Below are positions 1 to 6,632 of a stretch of 21,536 bases of DNA, one piece after another. Position numbers and translations under genes: made by a program. The notes under the pieces are model-generated. The model was given only the letters and a program-made list of their open reading frames with translations, ran no database searches and was not told the origin of the DNA. The DNA is from Lentisphaeraceae bacterium (GTDB taxonomy: Bacteria; Verrucomicrobiota; Kiritimatiellia; RFP12; UBA1067): positions 1 to 21,536 of the forward strand of contig SFPL01000109.1 in the NCBI GenBank assembly GCA_004551905.1. Direction: 5' to 3'. Positions within the stretch are counted from its first letter, which is position 1. Each line of letters begins with the position of its first letter.

Positions 1-2
1 AC

Positions 3-209
3 ATCCCATACGACTATAATGGGGCTATGGGCGTGCCAATAACCTTTATCGACAAGTATAATCCTGAGCAGTTTGAGATACTTGATGCAAATGATTATCG
101 AAGTCATGAGGGAGTACCATGTAAGCCACATGGATTAATAAAAGATAAAGATGGTGCAATTGATGGCAAACCAAAATTTGCCCGCATCCTTATCCGTCGT
201 AGAGGTTAG
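3..209 (+). CDS. C-terminal fragment of EcoRI-type adenine-specific DNA methyltransferase (5' end outside window)
   Basis: The reading frame is open from base 3 to a TAG at 207-209 and enters from outside the window. It encodes about 68 residues. The segment GVPITFIDKYNPEQFEIL, followed later by an R-I-L-I-R-R-R end, is what I recognise as the conserved C-terminus of the EcoRI-family adenine-specific methyltransferase domain (EcoRI_methylase). Such enzymes methylate adenine in DNA with S-adenosylmethionine. The catalytic motif is not in this fragment. The stretch is clearly richer in A+T (roughly 40% GC by eye) than everything downstream, suggesting horizontal acquisition. The nuclease gene starts 37 bases downstream, so the two are probably one operon. 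The family call rests on the C-terminal motif only. Confidence 0.7.
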   Translation: MPYDYNGAMGVPITFIDKYNPEQFEILDANDYRSHEGVPCKPHGLIKDKDGAIDGKPKFARILIRRRG

Positions 210-246
210 TGAAGAACAAAAAACAACTTAGAAAGGGAATCCACGA

Positions 247-1362
247 ATGAAGATCGAGCTCCACCGAATCAAGATACGCGACCTTGTCGACGGATATGTC
301 GACGACGCGGAGAGCGGCGTGCGCGGCTGCGGCGGCGTCCTCGACATCCGCCCCGCCTACCAGCGCGAGTTCGTCTACAAGGAGAAGGAGCGCAACGCCG
401 TCATCTCCACGGTGATGAAGGGCTTCCCGCTCAACGTCATGTACTGGGTGAAGAACCCCGACGGCACCTTCGAGGTGATGGACGGGCAGCAGCGGACGAT
501 CTCGCTCTGCCAGTACGCGAACGGCGACTTCGCCTGGGGAGAGCTCGACCTGGCGGCGAAGTACTTCCACCGTCAGCCGGAGGACGTCCAGCGGAAGTTC
601 CTCGACTACGAGCTGATGGTCTACTTCTGCGAGGGCGAGCAGTCGGAGAAGATCGACTGGTTCAAGGTGATCAACATCGCCGGGCTCAAGCTCACGCCGC
701 AGGAGATGCGGAACGCGGTCTACTCCGGGCCGTGGGTCGCGGACGCGAAGCGCTACTTCTCCAAGTCGGGCTGCGTCGCGCAGAAGATCGGCGCTCCATA
801 CCTGAACGGAAGCGCGGACAGACAGGAGTACCTCGAGACGGCGATAGAGTGGATGATCAACTCGTCGAAGGACAGGGCGATCGAGGAGTACATGGCGATT
901 CATCAGGGCGACGGCGAGGCGACGGAGCTGTGGCTCCACTTCCAGAAGGTCATAAACTGGATCGAGACGCTCTTCACGAAATATCGGCGCGAGATGAAGG
1001 GGCTGGAGTGGGGAAGGCTCTACAGCGAATACTCGGCGAGGTCGTACAACCCGAAGGAGCTGGAGGCCAGGGTCTCCGCGCTGATGGCCGACAAGGAGGT
1101 CCAGAACAAGAAGGGCGTCTACGAGTACCTTCTCTCCGACGGCGCGAGGAAGGAAAAGCTGAACCTCCGGCAGTTCGACGACGAGGAGAAGCGCGCGGCG
1201 TACGAGGCGCAGAAGGGCGTCTGCCCCATCTGCGGCGGACACTTCGAGTACGAGGAGATGGAAGGCGACCACATCGTGCCATGGTCGAAGGGCGGCAAGA
1301 CCGTCCCCGAGAACCTCCAGATGCTCTGCCGCCGCGACAACGCGCTCAAGCGCGACAAGTGA
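247..1362 (+). CDS. DUF262 (GmrSD-like) protein with C-terminal HNH nuclease domain
   Basis: This is a 371-residue protein. The N-terminal DUF262 / ParB-like fold shows the Y-Q-R-E-F element near residues 38-42 and the signature DGQQR at residues 79-83. In GmrSD-type enzymes that region binds and hydrolyses a nucleotide to drive DNA cleavage. The C-terminus is an HNH nuclease: CPIC at 326-329, the catalytic D341-H342, and N356 and N365 in the following helix region. The second zinc pair is degraded to C361-R-R-D364, so only three of the usual four cysteines are present. The start is supported by a GAAAGGGA ribosome-binding site about 8 bases upstream. It sits directly after an EcoRI-type methyltransferase gene, so a restriction or defence role is likely. 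The function is inferred, not shown. Confidence 0.85.
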   Translation: MKIELHRIKIRDLVDGYVDDAESGVRGCGGVLDIRPAYQREFVYKEKERNAVISTVMKGFPLNVMYWVKNPDGTFEVMDGQQRTISLCQYANGDFAWGELDLAAKYFHRQPEDVQRKFLDYELMVYFCEGEQSEKIDWFKVINIAGLKLTPQEMRNAVYSGPWVADAKRYFSKSGCVAQKIGAPYLNGSADRQEYLETAIEWMINSSKDRAIEEYMAIHQGDGEATELWLHFQKVINWIETLFTKYRREMKGLEWGRLYSEYSARSYNPKELEARVSALMADKEVQNKKGVYEYLLSDGARKEKLNLRQFDDEEKRAAYEAQKGVCPICGGHFEYEEMEGDHIVPWSKGGKTVPENLQMLCRRDNALKRDK

Positions 1363-1383
1363 CTAATAGTTCCGGAGCTTCCT

Positions 1384-1399
1384 GACTCCTCCTGGAGTC
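1384..1399 (+). terminator. Weak hairpin after the nuclease gene
   Basis: GACTCC, a TCCT loop and GGAGTC form a perfect 6-bp stem 22 bases after the nuclease stop codon. Only two T residues follow, so this is at best a weak or factor-assisted terminator. The T-run at 1442-1447 lies too far away to belong to it. Confidence 0.3.
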
Positions 1400-1446
1400 T
1401 TACCAAGCGCGATTTCTCCCCCGCTATACCGCGCAGCCTCATTTTT

Positions 1447-1455
1447 TGGTATAAT
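1447..1455 (+). promoter_or_regulatory. Extended -10 promoter of the purA operon (leaderless start)
   Basis: TGGTATAAT is a perfect TATAAT box (1450-1455) with the extended TGn element. No recognisable -35 hexamer lies 16-18 bases upstream. Only 10 bases separate the box from the purA ATG at 1466, so transcription should begin 0-5 bases before the start codon. No Shine-Dalgarno sequence is possible in such a leader. The same 14 bases (TTTGGTATAATACA) occur before the V-ATPase D gene. Confidence 0.8.
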
Positions 1456-1465
1456 ACAACTACTT

Positions 1466-2743
1466 ATGAACACAGTACTAGTCGGCGCCCAGTGGGGCGA
1501 TGAAGGCAAGGGCAAGGTAATCGACTTCCTGACCGAGGAGGCGGACGTGGTGGTGCGCTTCCAGGGCGGGTCCAACGCGGGCCACACCGTGGTGGTGGGC
1601 GACAAGAAGTACGTCCTCCACCTCGTGCCGAGCGGAGTGCTGCACGAAGGCAAGCACTGCGTGATCGGCAACGGCGTGGTGATGGACCCGTTCGACCTCA
1701 TGAAGGAGCTCGAGCAGGTGGAAAGCTGGGGCTTCGAGCTCAAGGGCCGGTTCCACATCTCCGAGCGCGCGCACATGGTGATGCAGTGGCACCGCGCGAT
1801 CGACCGCGCCGAGGAGGCGGCTCGCCCGGCGGGGCGCAAGATCGGCACCACCGGCCGCGGCATCGGCCCTGCCTACGCCGCCAAGGTCGGCCGCTACGGG
1901 ATGCGCGTCGGCGACATCCTCAAGCCCAACTTCCTGGACGTCGTGCGAGCCCAGGTCGAGGACGCCAACCGCGCCCTCGGGGCGCTCGGCGCGCAGCCGC
2001 TCGACGCCGAGGAGATGGTGAAGCTCTACACGCCGATGGTCGCAGCGCTCATGCCCTACGTCACGGACACCATCCAGTTCATGCACGAGAGCCTAGAAGC
2101 CGGCAAGTCGGTGCTCTTCGAGGGCGCGCAGGCGACTATGCTCGACATCGACTTCGGCACCTATCCGTTCGTCACCTCGTCCAACCCGACCGCCGGTGGC
2201 GCCTGCACCGGCGCGGGCGTGTCGCCGCGCGCGATCGACCGCGTGATCGGCGTCCTCAAGCTCTACACCACCCGCGTCGGCGAGGGTCCGTTCCCGACCG
2301 AGCTCAAGGACGCGGACGGCGAGATCCTGCGCCGCCGCGGCGGCGAGTTCGGCGCCACCACCGGGCGCCCGCGGCGCTGCGGCTGGTTCGACGCCGTCGT
2401 CGCCCGCTACGCCCAGCGCGTCAACGGCGTGGACTTCTGGGCGATGACCAAGCTCGACGTGCTGGACGAGTTCGAGACGGTGAAGATCTGCACCGGCTAC
2501 CGCCGCGACGACGGATTCGTCTACCAGACCTTCCCGGCCGACCTCGCCGTGCTTGACCGCTGCGAACCGGTCTACGAGGAGCTGCCCGGCTGGAAGTGCG
2601 AGACCTCGCACGTGACCCGCTACGAGGACCTGCCCGAGAATGCGCGGAAGTACGTGGAGCGGGTCCTCGAGCTCGTTGGCGGCAAGCTTGGCGTCCTCTC
2701 CGTCGGCCCCGCGCGCGAAACCACCCTGAGGATCGGCGTGTGA
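1466..2743 (+). CDS. purA: Adenylosuccinate synthetase
   Basis: This is a 425-residue protein, the normal length for the family. It catalyses the GTP-dependent joining of IMP and aspartate to adenylosuccinate, the first committed step to AMP, in the cytoplasm. The N-terminus carries the signature QWGDEGKGK at residues 9-17 with catalytic D12. The NAGHT segment with catalytic H40 follows. TTGRGIGPAYAAK forms the IMP-binding loop, GRPRRCGWFD lies in the second half, and the C-terminal SVGPARETT is conserved. The ATG is preceded within 10 bases by a perfect -10 box, so the mRNA is predicted to be leaderless. The stop codon overlaps the GTG start of cdsA by four bases (GTGA), indicating translational coupling. 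It heads a six-gene operon. Confidence 0.98.
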   Translation: MNTVLVGAQWGDEGKGKVIDFLTEEADVVVRFQGGSNAGHTVVVGDKKYVLHLVPSGVLHEGKHCVIGNGVVMDPFDLMKELEQVESWGFELKGRFHISERAHMVMQWHRAIDRAEEAARPAGRKIGTTGRGIGPAYAAKVGRYGMRVGDILKPNFLDVVRAQVEDANRALGALGAQPLDAEEMVKLYTPMVAALMPYVTDTIQFMHESLEAGKSVLFEGAQATMLDIDFGTYPFVTSSNPTAGGACTGAGVSPRAIDRVIGVLKLYTTRVGEGPFPTELKDADGEILRRRGGEFGATTGRPRRCGWFDAVVARYAQRVNGVDFWAMTKLDVLDEFETVKICTGYRRDDGFVYQTFPADLAVLDRCEPVYEELPGWKCETSHVTRYEDLPENARKYVERVLELVGGKLGVLSVGPARETTLRIGV

Positions 2744-3435
2744 ACCCGGTATTGAAGCGGACGCTGACCGGACTCGTGGTCGGAGGGGTGGTGATCGCCG
2801 CGTCGCTCCTGGCGTCGCCGGGCGCCATAGTCACGGTGGTGATGGTCCTGGCCGTTCTCGCGATGGTCGAGTTCGCGCTCCTGATGAAGACGAAGGCGCC
2901 GCGCCCCGGCGCGGTCCACGCCGTCGTGTTCCTCGCCGGCGCGCTGCTGATCGGCTACGGGCTCCTGTCGCTTGCGTCGGTCTCGCTCCGCTACGGCGAA
3001 GGCGAGATGTGCGGTCCGTTCAGGCTCGGCAACGTGATGCTCCTCTACGTGATAGCGATAGTCAAGTTCTCCGACGTCGGTGGGTTCGCGTTCGGTCTCA
3101 CCTCCGCGAAGCTGATGAAGGGCGGCAACCACAAGTTCTGCCCCACGATTTCGCCGAACAAGAGCTGGGAGGGGCTGTTGGGCTCGGTGGCGGCGTCCTC
3201 GCTCGTCTCCTGCCTTTTCATGGGCGCCACCGGCTTCGGCTGGGCGAAGTCGCTTGCCCTGGGCGCCGCCGCAGCGCTGCTCGGCACCGCCGGCGACCTG
3301 GTGGAGTCGAAGTTCAAGCGCTGGGTCGGCGTGAAGGACTCGTCGGCGATGAAGATGACCAACGGCCTTGGCGGCCTCCTCGACATGATCGACTCACTGC
3401 TCATCGCGCCGCCAGTCCTGCTGGCGTTCCTGTGA
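2740..3435 (+). CDS. cdsA: Phosphatidate cytidylyltransferase (CDP-diglyceride synthase)
   Basis: This is a 231-residue polytopic inner-membrane protein that makes CDP-diacylglycerol from phosphatidate and CTP for phospholipid synthesis. The middle has the family segment FSDVGGFAFG followed by SPNKSWEG. The C-terminus carries the CDP-DG synthase signature at residues 190-218 (S-K-F-K-R, K199-D200, G-L-G-G-L-L-D-M-I-D). The usual HGG...DR is replaced by LGG...DM, a variant I believe also occurs in other PVC-type sequences. It is shorter than the E. coli enzyme (about 285 residues), lacking some N-terminal helices. The GTG at 2740 was chosen because it overlaps the purA stop codon by four bases and is followed at once by a basic residue and a hydrophobic helix. 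The stop overlaps the next ATG by one base. Confidence 0.93.
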   Translation: MNPVLKRTLTGLVVGGVVIAASLLASPGAIVTVVMVLAVLAMVEFALLMKTKAPRPGAVHAVVFLAGALLIGYGLLSLASVSLRYGEGEMCGPFRLGNVMLLYVIAIVKFSDVGGFAFGLTSAKLMKGGNHKFCPTISPNKSWEGLLGSVAASSLVSCLFMGATGFGWAKSLALGAAAALLGTAGDLVESKFKRWVGVKDSSAMKMTNGLGGLLDMIDSLLIAPPVLLAFL

Positions 3436-3869
3436 TGGAGAGCTTTTCCCCGAGACTGGTCGCCTCTGCCGCGGCGTCGCTGGCGCTCGCCGCGGCGCTT
3501 GTCGGCTGCCAGGGGCTCGACCGCCGATTCGTGCCGCAGCCGGGCGAGAACCAGGTGATGCGCGTGCAGAGCGGCGACCGCTGGTACTTCACGCTCGACG
3601 AGGGCGGGCCGAACTGCCGCTGGGACTGCGTCTGCGACGACCCCGACGTGGAGGTGACGATCGATCACGAGGAGTGCGGCGGCGACGGCGGCTCGGGCCG
3701 CGTCAGCTACGGCCGCGCCAAGGTGAGGATGCGCATCCACCGCGGCTACGACGGGCCGTCGACGATCCGATTCTTCTGCCGCAAGTGCCGCGACAGGAAG
3801 GGCGCGCCGGACAAGCCGTTCACCATCTGCCTCTACCGCCGCACCGGCGACGTAGCCTTCTGGGAATAG
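3435..3869 (+). CDS. Cysteine-rich lipoprotein of unknown function
   Basis: This is a 144-residue protein with a hydrophobic N-terminal signal sequence ending in the lipobox LVGC (residues 22-25), so it should be lipid-anchored outside the cytoplasm. The mature part has seven further cysteines (61, 65, 67, 81, 115, 118, 132), enough for three disulfides or a metal site, and is mostly predicted beta-strand. The pattern of a GDxxxFxL strand, a Gly-rich turn before an alternating strand, and a late FxxxLY strand faintly resembles the chagasin (I42) protease-inhibitor fold. That is only a suggestion. The ATG overlaps the cdsA stop by one base. The next gene, 20 bases downstream, is a membrane-anchored thioredoxin-fold protein, which may be its partner. 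Confidence 0.8.
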   Translation: MESFSPRLVASAAASLALAAALVGCQGLDRRFVPQPGENQVMRVQSGDRWYFTLDEGGPNCRWDCVCDDPDVEVTIDHEECGGDGGSGRVSYGRAKVRMRIHRGYDGPSTIRFFCRKCRDRKGAPDKPFTICLYRRTGDVAFWE

Positions 3870-3889
3870 AAACTGGGCAAGGAGAAATC

Positions 3890-4654
3890 ATGAAACGATT
3901 GATCAAGCTGATAGTGTTCCTGGCCGTGCTGGCAGTCGCCGCGGTCGCGGCGATCTACGAGCTCTTCCCCGACTCCGCCGCGGCGAAGTTCATCGACCCA
4001 TACTGCCGCTACTACTACTTCGTCGCCCGCGACTGGACGCTTGCGCTCGTTGACCGCTGCCGCGGCGAGAAGGGCGAGCCGGAGCCGGAGGAAGCCGCCG
4101 CGGAAAAAACCGAACCTGCCGCGCCGTCCGCCAAGGCTCCGGAAAAGGCGAAGCAGGCCAAAAAGGCGGAGCCGACGCCGTCCGAGCCGAAGCCGCTCTC
4201 CAGGCGCGCGGTCGAGAACTCGCTCATGGAGGGCACCGAGGATAAACGCATCGAGCGGCTGTCGCTCAACGAGGCGAAGTGGCTTACGCGCCGGCGCGTC
4301 TCCGAACACGACCTGCGCGGCAAGGCGGTGATCGTCTGCGTCTGGAACTCGGACAACCCCGAGAGCCTCCGGCTGCTCGAGGGCGCGCAGCGGATCATGG
4401 ACGGCTTCCGCGGCAAGCCGATGGTGGTGTTCGCGTCGCACCGCGGCGGCGGCGAGGAGGGAGCGGCGAAGATTCTCGACAAGGCGGCGATCGACCTGCC
4501 GTGCTGCGAGGGCGGCGGGCATCCGGCGGAGCCGCGCTCGGTCGGCAAGGGGCCGGTGTACTACCTGGTGGACAAGGCGGGCAAGGTCAAGTACTTTGGC
4601 CGCGACGACCGAACCATGACCGTTCGCCTCGTCGACATCTTCTCCACGCCTTGA
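3890..4654 (+). CDS. Membrane-anchored thioredoxin-fold protein lacking the CxxC motif
   Basis: This is a 254-residue protein. Residues 4-24 are a single N-terminal transmembrane or signal-anchor helix after an MKR start. Roughly residues 65-105 are a low-complexity linker rich in Ala, Glu, Lys and Pro. The C-terminal domain from about 140 has a TlpA/thioredoxin-like pattern: a GKAVIVCVWNSDNPES strand-turn-helix, a PMVVFASHR strand, GPVYYLVDKAGKVKYFG (cis-Pro strand and beta hairpin) and a final helix. Where TlpA-type enzymes have W-C-x-x-C, this protein has WNSDNP, so it cannot do CxxC disulfide chemistry. CC occurs later, at a position not typical for catalysis. AAGGAGAA, six bases upstream, fixes the start. 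A redox-inactive adaptor or scaffold is possible; the function is unknown. Confidence 0.75.
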   Translation: MKRLIKLIVFLAVLAVAAVAAIYELFPDSAAAKFIDPYCRYYYFVARDWTLALVDRCRGEKGEPEPEEAAAEKTEPAAPSAKAPEKAKQAKKAEPTPSEPKPLSRRAVENSLMEGTEDKRIERLSLNEAKWLTRRRVSEHDLRGKAVIVCVWNSDNPESLRLLEGAQRIMDGFRGKPMVVFASHRGGGEEGAAKILDKAAIDLPCCEGGGHPAEPRSVGKGPVYYLVDKAGKVKYFGRDDRTMTVRLVDIFSTP

Positions 4655-4661
4655 GCAGCCG

Positions 4662-5567
4662 ATGGAACGCAGTGTAGAGGAAATTGGCGTCAAGATGGAC
4701 GCGCTGGGGTTGTGGGACGCGCTTGCGCCATACAACTGGGCGGTCAAGCCCCAGGGCACCGCCTTTCCCTACTTCTGCACGGTCATCAAGGGCGCTGAGG
4801 AGGCGGTGAAGGTGCGTTTCCTGATGCTTGAGGGCTGGAACACGCTCCACGACTTCGTGCGCACGCGCGCCGACCGCGCCTTCGGGGTGGTCAGCTCGCC
4901 GATCGAGTTTCCGCACTACGAGCTCGTGGTCCTCTCCGCCGGCGACACCAAGCTTTTCCGCCACGACCCCGGCTACATGCCCCAGGAGGCCAAAGAACCC
5001 GGCCGCGGCATCGCCGCGAAGATCCTCTGGGAGGCTTACGGGGTGATGCTCCGGGTGGAGTCCGACCCCAAGCTGCCGATGCGCTTCGCGGACGAGAAGT
5101 CGATTTTCGCCAGAGTCGAAGACAAGTCCGGCGCCTGGCGCGACGAGCCGCTGGTGATTCCCGATCCGCCGCCATACGTCGAGCGCATCTCCTTCCGCAC
5201 TGAGGACGTGAAGAAGGCGAAGGACCTGCCGATCGTCCCAACCGATGTTCTGGACGTCGACTTCAGGCTTGTCCCAGGCGTGATGACCCGCGATGCGCGT
5301 CCGCGCTGCGTGTACGAGCTGGTGGCGGTGGATCCGGTCTCGCGGACGCGCGTCGTCGGCGCCCGCACATCGGTCGTGCCCGAGGCGGGGCTGAAGGCGA
5401 TGTGGGAGTCGATGCCGCAGCAGCTGCTCACGCAGTTCCTCTCGCGCGGACGCGTGCCCGGGCGCATCCGCGTCGTCTCGCCCCGCGTGTTCCGCTTCAT
5501 CCGTCCGCTCGGCATGGAACTGCCGTTCCGGCTTTCCCTCCACGAATCACTCCCCGACCTCGCATGA
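4662..5567 (+). CDS. Conserved hypothetical protein, DUF7309/DUF6930-like
   Basis: This is a 301-residue soluble protein with no signal sequence and no membrane segment. The N-terminal third (after an ALxPYxWxVxxP stretch, with the pattern PYFCTVIKG...LEGW) resembles the small beta-rich DUF7309 domain. The C-terminal 100 residues (RCVYELVAVDPVSRTRVVGA and a helix with LxxLW-like spacing, then PGRIRVVSPRVF) resemble DUF6930. I assign these families from pattern memory only. The ATG lies eight bases after the preceding stop with no strong Shine-Dalgarno, and the stop overlaps the ispF ATG by four bases (ATGA). It is therefore coupled to housekeeping genes. No catalytic residues could be recognised and the role is unknown. 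Confidence 0.75.
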   Translation: MERSVEEIGVKMDALGLWDALAPYNWAVKPQGTAFPYFCTVIKGAEEAVKVRFLMLEGWNTLHDFVRTRADRAFGVVSSPIEFPHYELVVLSAGDTKLFRHDPGYMPQEAKEPGRGIAAKILWEAYGVMLRVESDPKLPMRFADEKSIFARVEDKSGAWRDEPLVIPDPPPYVERISFRTEDVKKAKDLPIVPTDVLDVDFRLVPGVMTRDARPRCVYELVAVDPVSRTRVVGARTSVVPEAGLKAMWESMPQQLLTQFLSRGRVPGRIRVVSPRVFRFIRPLGMELPFRLSLHESLPDLA

Positions 5568-6049
5568 GCAACTTCCGCATTGGCTACGGCTACGACTCCC
5601 ACCGCTTCGAACCGGGCCGCCGGCTCGTGCTCGGCGGGGTGGAGTTCCCAGGCGAAACCGGGCTCAGGGGACACTCCGACGCCGACGCGCTCCTCCACGC
5701 CGTCATCGACGCGCTGCTCGGCGCGGTGGCGATGGGCGACATCGGCGCACGCTATCCCGACACCGATCCGCGCTGGAAAGACGCCGATTCTGCCGCGCTC
5801 TTGGCGGACGTCGCGCGCGACCTCGCTGCGGCGGGCTGGAGCGTAGCCAACGTCGACGCGACGGTAATTTGCGAAAAGCCGAAGCTGCGTCCGAAAGTGG
5901 ACGCCATCCGCGAACGGATCGCGGGTATCCTCGGGCTCGACGCCTCGGCGGTGTCGGTGAAGGGGAAGACCAACGAGGGCATGGACGCCGCCGGCGCCGG
6001 ACTCGGCGTGGTCTGCCACGCCGTCGCGCTTCTAACGAGAATGGAATAA
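5564..6049 (+). CDS. ispF: 2-C-methyl-D-erythritol 2,4-cyclodiphosphate synthase
   Basis: This is a 161-residue protein, typical length. It converts CDP-methylerythritol 2-phosphate to MEcPP with release of CMP in the non-mevalonate (MEP) isoprenoid pathway, as a cytoplasmic trimer. The metal ligands are D11 and H13 in GYDSHRF and H45 in GHSDADALLHA. GDIGARYPDTDP matches the conserved GDIGxHFPDTDP. CEKPKLRP and KGKTNEGMDAAGAGLG are the CMP-binding and C-terminal motifs. The ATG overlaps the previous stop codon by four bases. It is the last gene of the purA operon. No ispD is adjacent in the window. Confidence 0.97.
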   Translation: MSNFRIGYGYDSHRFEPGRRLVLGGVEFPGETGLRGHSDADALLHAVIDALLGAVAMGDIGARYPDTDPRWKDADSAALLADVARDLAAAGWSVANVDATVICEKPKLRPKVDAIRERIAGILGLDASAVSVKGKTNEGMDAAGAGLGVVCHAVALLTRME

Positions 6050-6077
6050 ACCACCGTCAGTTGTCCGCAGTCCGTTT

Positions 6078-6095
6078 TTCCGCTGAGCAGCGGAA
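6078..6095. promoter_or_regulatory. 18-bp perfect palindrome upstream of the TRL-like gene (candidate operator)
   Basis: TTCCGCTG-AG-CAGCGGAA is an 8+8 bp perfect inverted repeat ending five bases before the -10 box at 6101-6106, so it covers the -35/spacer region. A T-run precedes it, but no T-run follows on either strand, which argues against a terminator. The position suits a repressor or activator site; a weak bidirectional terminator for ispF is the alternative. Confidence 0.4.
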
Positions 6096-6097
6096 TG

Positions 6098-6106
6098 TGG
6101 TATAAT
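6098..6106 (+). promoter_or_regulatory. Extended -10 promoter of the TRL-like gene
   Basis: TGGTATAAT has a perfect -10 at 6101-6106. The 16 bases TGTGGTATAATATGCA here are identical to those at 18463-18478 before the large secreted protein. The expected transcription start near 6113 leaves a leader of about 50 bases containing a good AAGGAG site. Confidence 0.8.
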
Positions 6107-6164
6107 ATGCACATCTGACGCGACCGTATTGGCGCGACAGCAAACACACAAGGAGTAAACACAC

Positions 6165-6497
6165 ATGAAAAAGCTGATGATCGGCCTTGGCCTTGCGGCT
6201 GGCCTTTCCCTCACCGGCTGCGTCCAGCCCACTGGCGCCGCCATCACCACTGGTGTCTGTGGCGGCATCGTCACCGACCACGTTGCCCCGGCGGCGTATG
6301 ACGTCGACAACGCGGTCAAGTGCGAGAAGAAGGGCACCGCCACCTGCAAGGGTATCGTCCTCTTCACGACCGGCGACAACTCGATCCAGAAGGCGATGGA
6401 GAACGGCGGCATCAAGAAGGTTCACCACGTCGACGTTGAGATGTTCAACATCCTCAACATCTACTCGACCGCCACCACGATCGTCTGGGGCGAGTAA
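6165..6497 (+). CDS. TRL-like family small lipoprotein
   Basis: This is a 110-residue protein with a signal sequence ending in the lipobox LTGC (residues 16-19), so it is predicted to be a lipoprotein. The C-terminal half (GDNSIQKAMENGGIKKVHHVD, then NILxIYSxxTTIVWGE) matches the conserved signature of the TRL (tRNA-associated locus)-like family, which I recognise. The biochemical function of that family is unknown. AAGGAG lies nine bases before the ATG and gives a confident start. It is a single-gene unit with its own extended -10 promoter, an upstream palindrome and a downstream hairpin terminator. Despite the family name, no tRNA gene is visible nearby. Confidence 0.88.
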   Translation: MKKLMIGLGLAAGLSLTGCVQPTGAAITTGVCGGIVTDHVAPAAYDVDNAVKCEKKGTATCKGIVLFTTGDNSIQKAMENGGIKKVHHVDVEMFNILNIYSTATTIVWGE

Positions 6498-6525
6498 TCG
6501 CGCCTGAGGCGAATCAAGGCCAGAG

Positions 6526-6560
6526 ACGGCGGGGTCCCGTTCGGGGCCTCGCTGTTTTGC
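6526..6560 (+). terminator. Intrinsic terminator after the TRL-like gene
   Basis: GCGGGGTCCC, a GTTC loop and GGGGCCTCGC form a 10-bp stem with two G-U pairs, extendable by three more pairs. It is followed by TGTTTTGC. It lies 29 bases after the stop codon and ends the single-gene transcript before the next promoter. Confidence 0.8.
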
Positions 6561-6571
6561 ATCCGCTGCGC

Positions 6572-6601
6572 TTTACAAACCTGAGCCAAATCTGCTATAC
6601 T
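6572..6601 (+). promoter_or_regulatory. Promoter of the gmd-remnant operon
   Basis: A TTTACA -35 (6572-6577), an 18-base spacer and TGC-TATACT, an extended -10 (6596-6601), make a convincing sigma-70-type promoter. It drives the deleted gmd and the three genes after it. Confidence 0.75.
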
Positions 6602-6632
6602 ACCGCTCAATAAAAATCAAGTCAATGTCGAC

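Noticed and set aside
190..1272. Long minus-strand open frame opposite the DUF262-HNH gene
   Set aside because: Arg/Leu/Val-rich translation with no domain pattern; a typical antisense shadow in high-GC DNA, as are the many other long opposite-strand frames in the window (for example 7935-9215 and 18823-20076).
1363..1863. Minus-strand frame whose end (YSGGEIALGKTPGGVRKLRNY) fills the nuclease-purA gap
   Set aside because: The ending looks protein-like, but the rest is antisense to purA and composition-driven; no start or ribosome-binding site supports it.
6050..6632. tRNA gene near the TRL-like (tRNA-associated locus) gene
   Set aside because: No cloverleaf, T-loop GTTCGA-type sequence or CCA end was found; the only strong fold is the terminator at 6526-6560.
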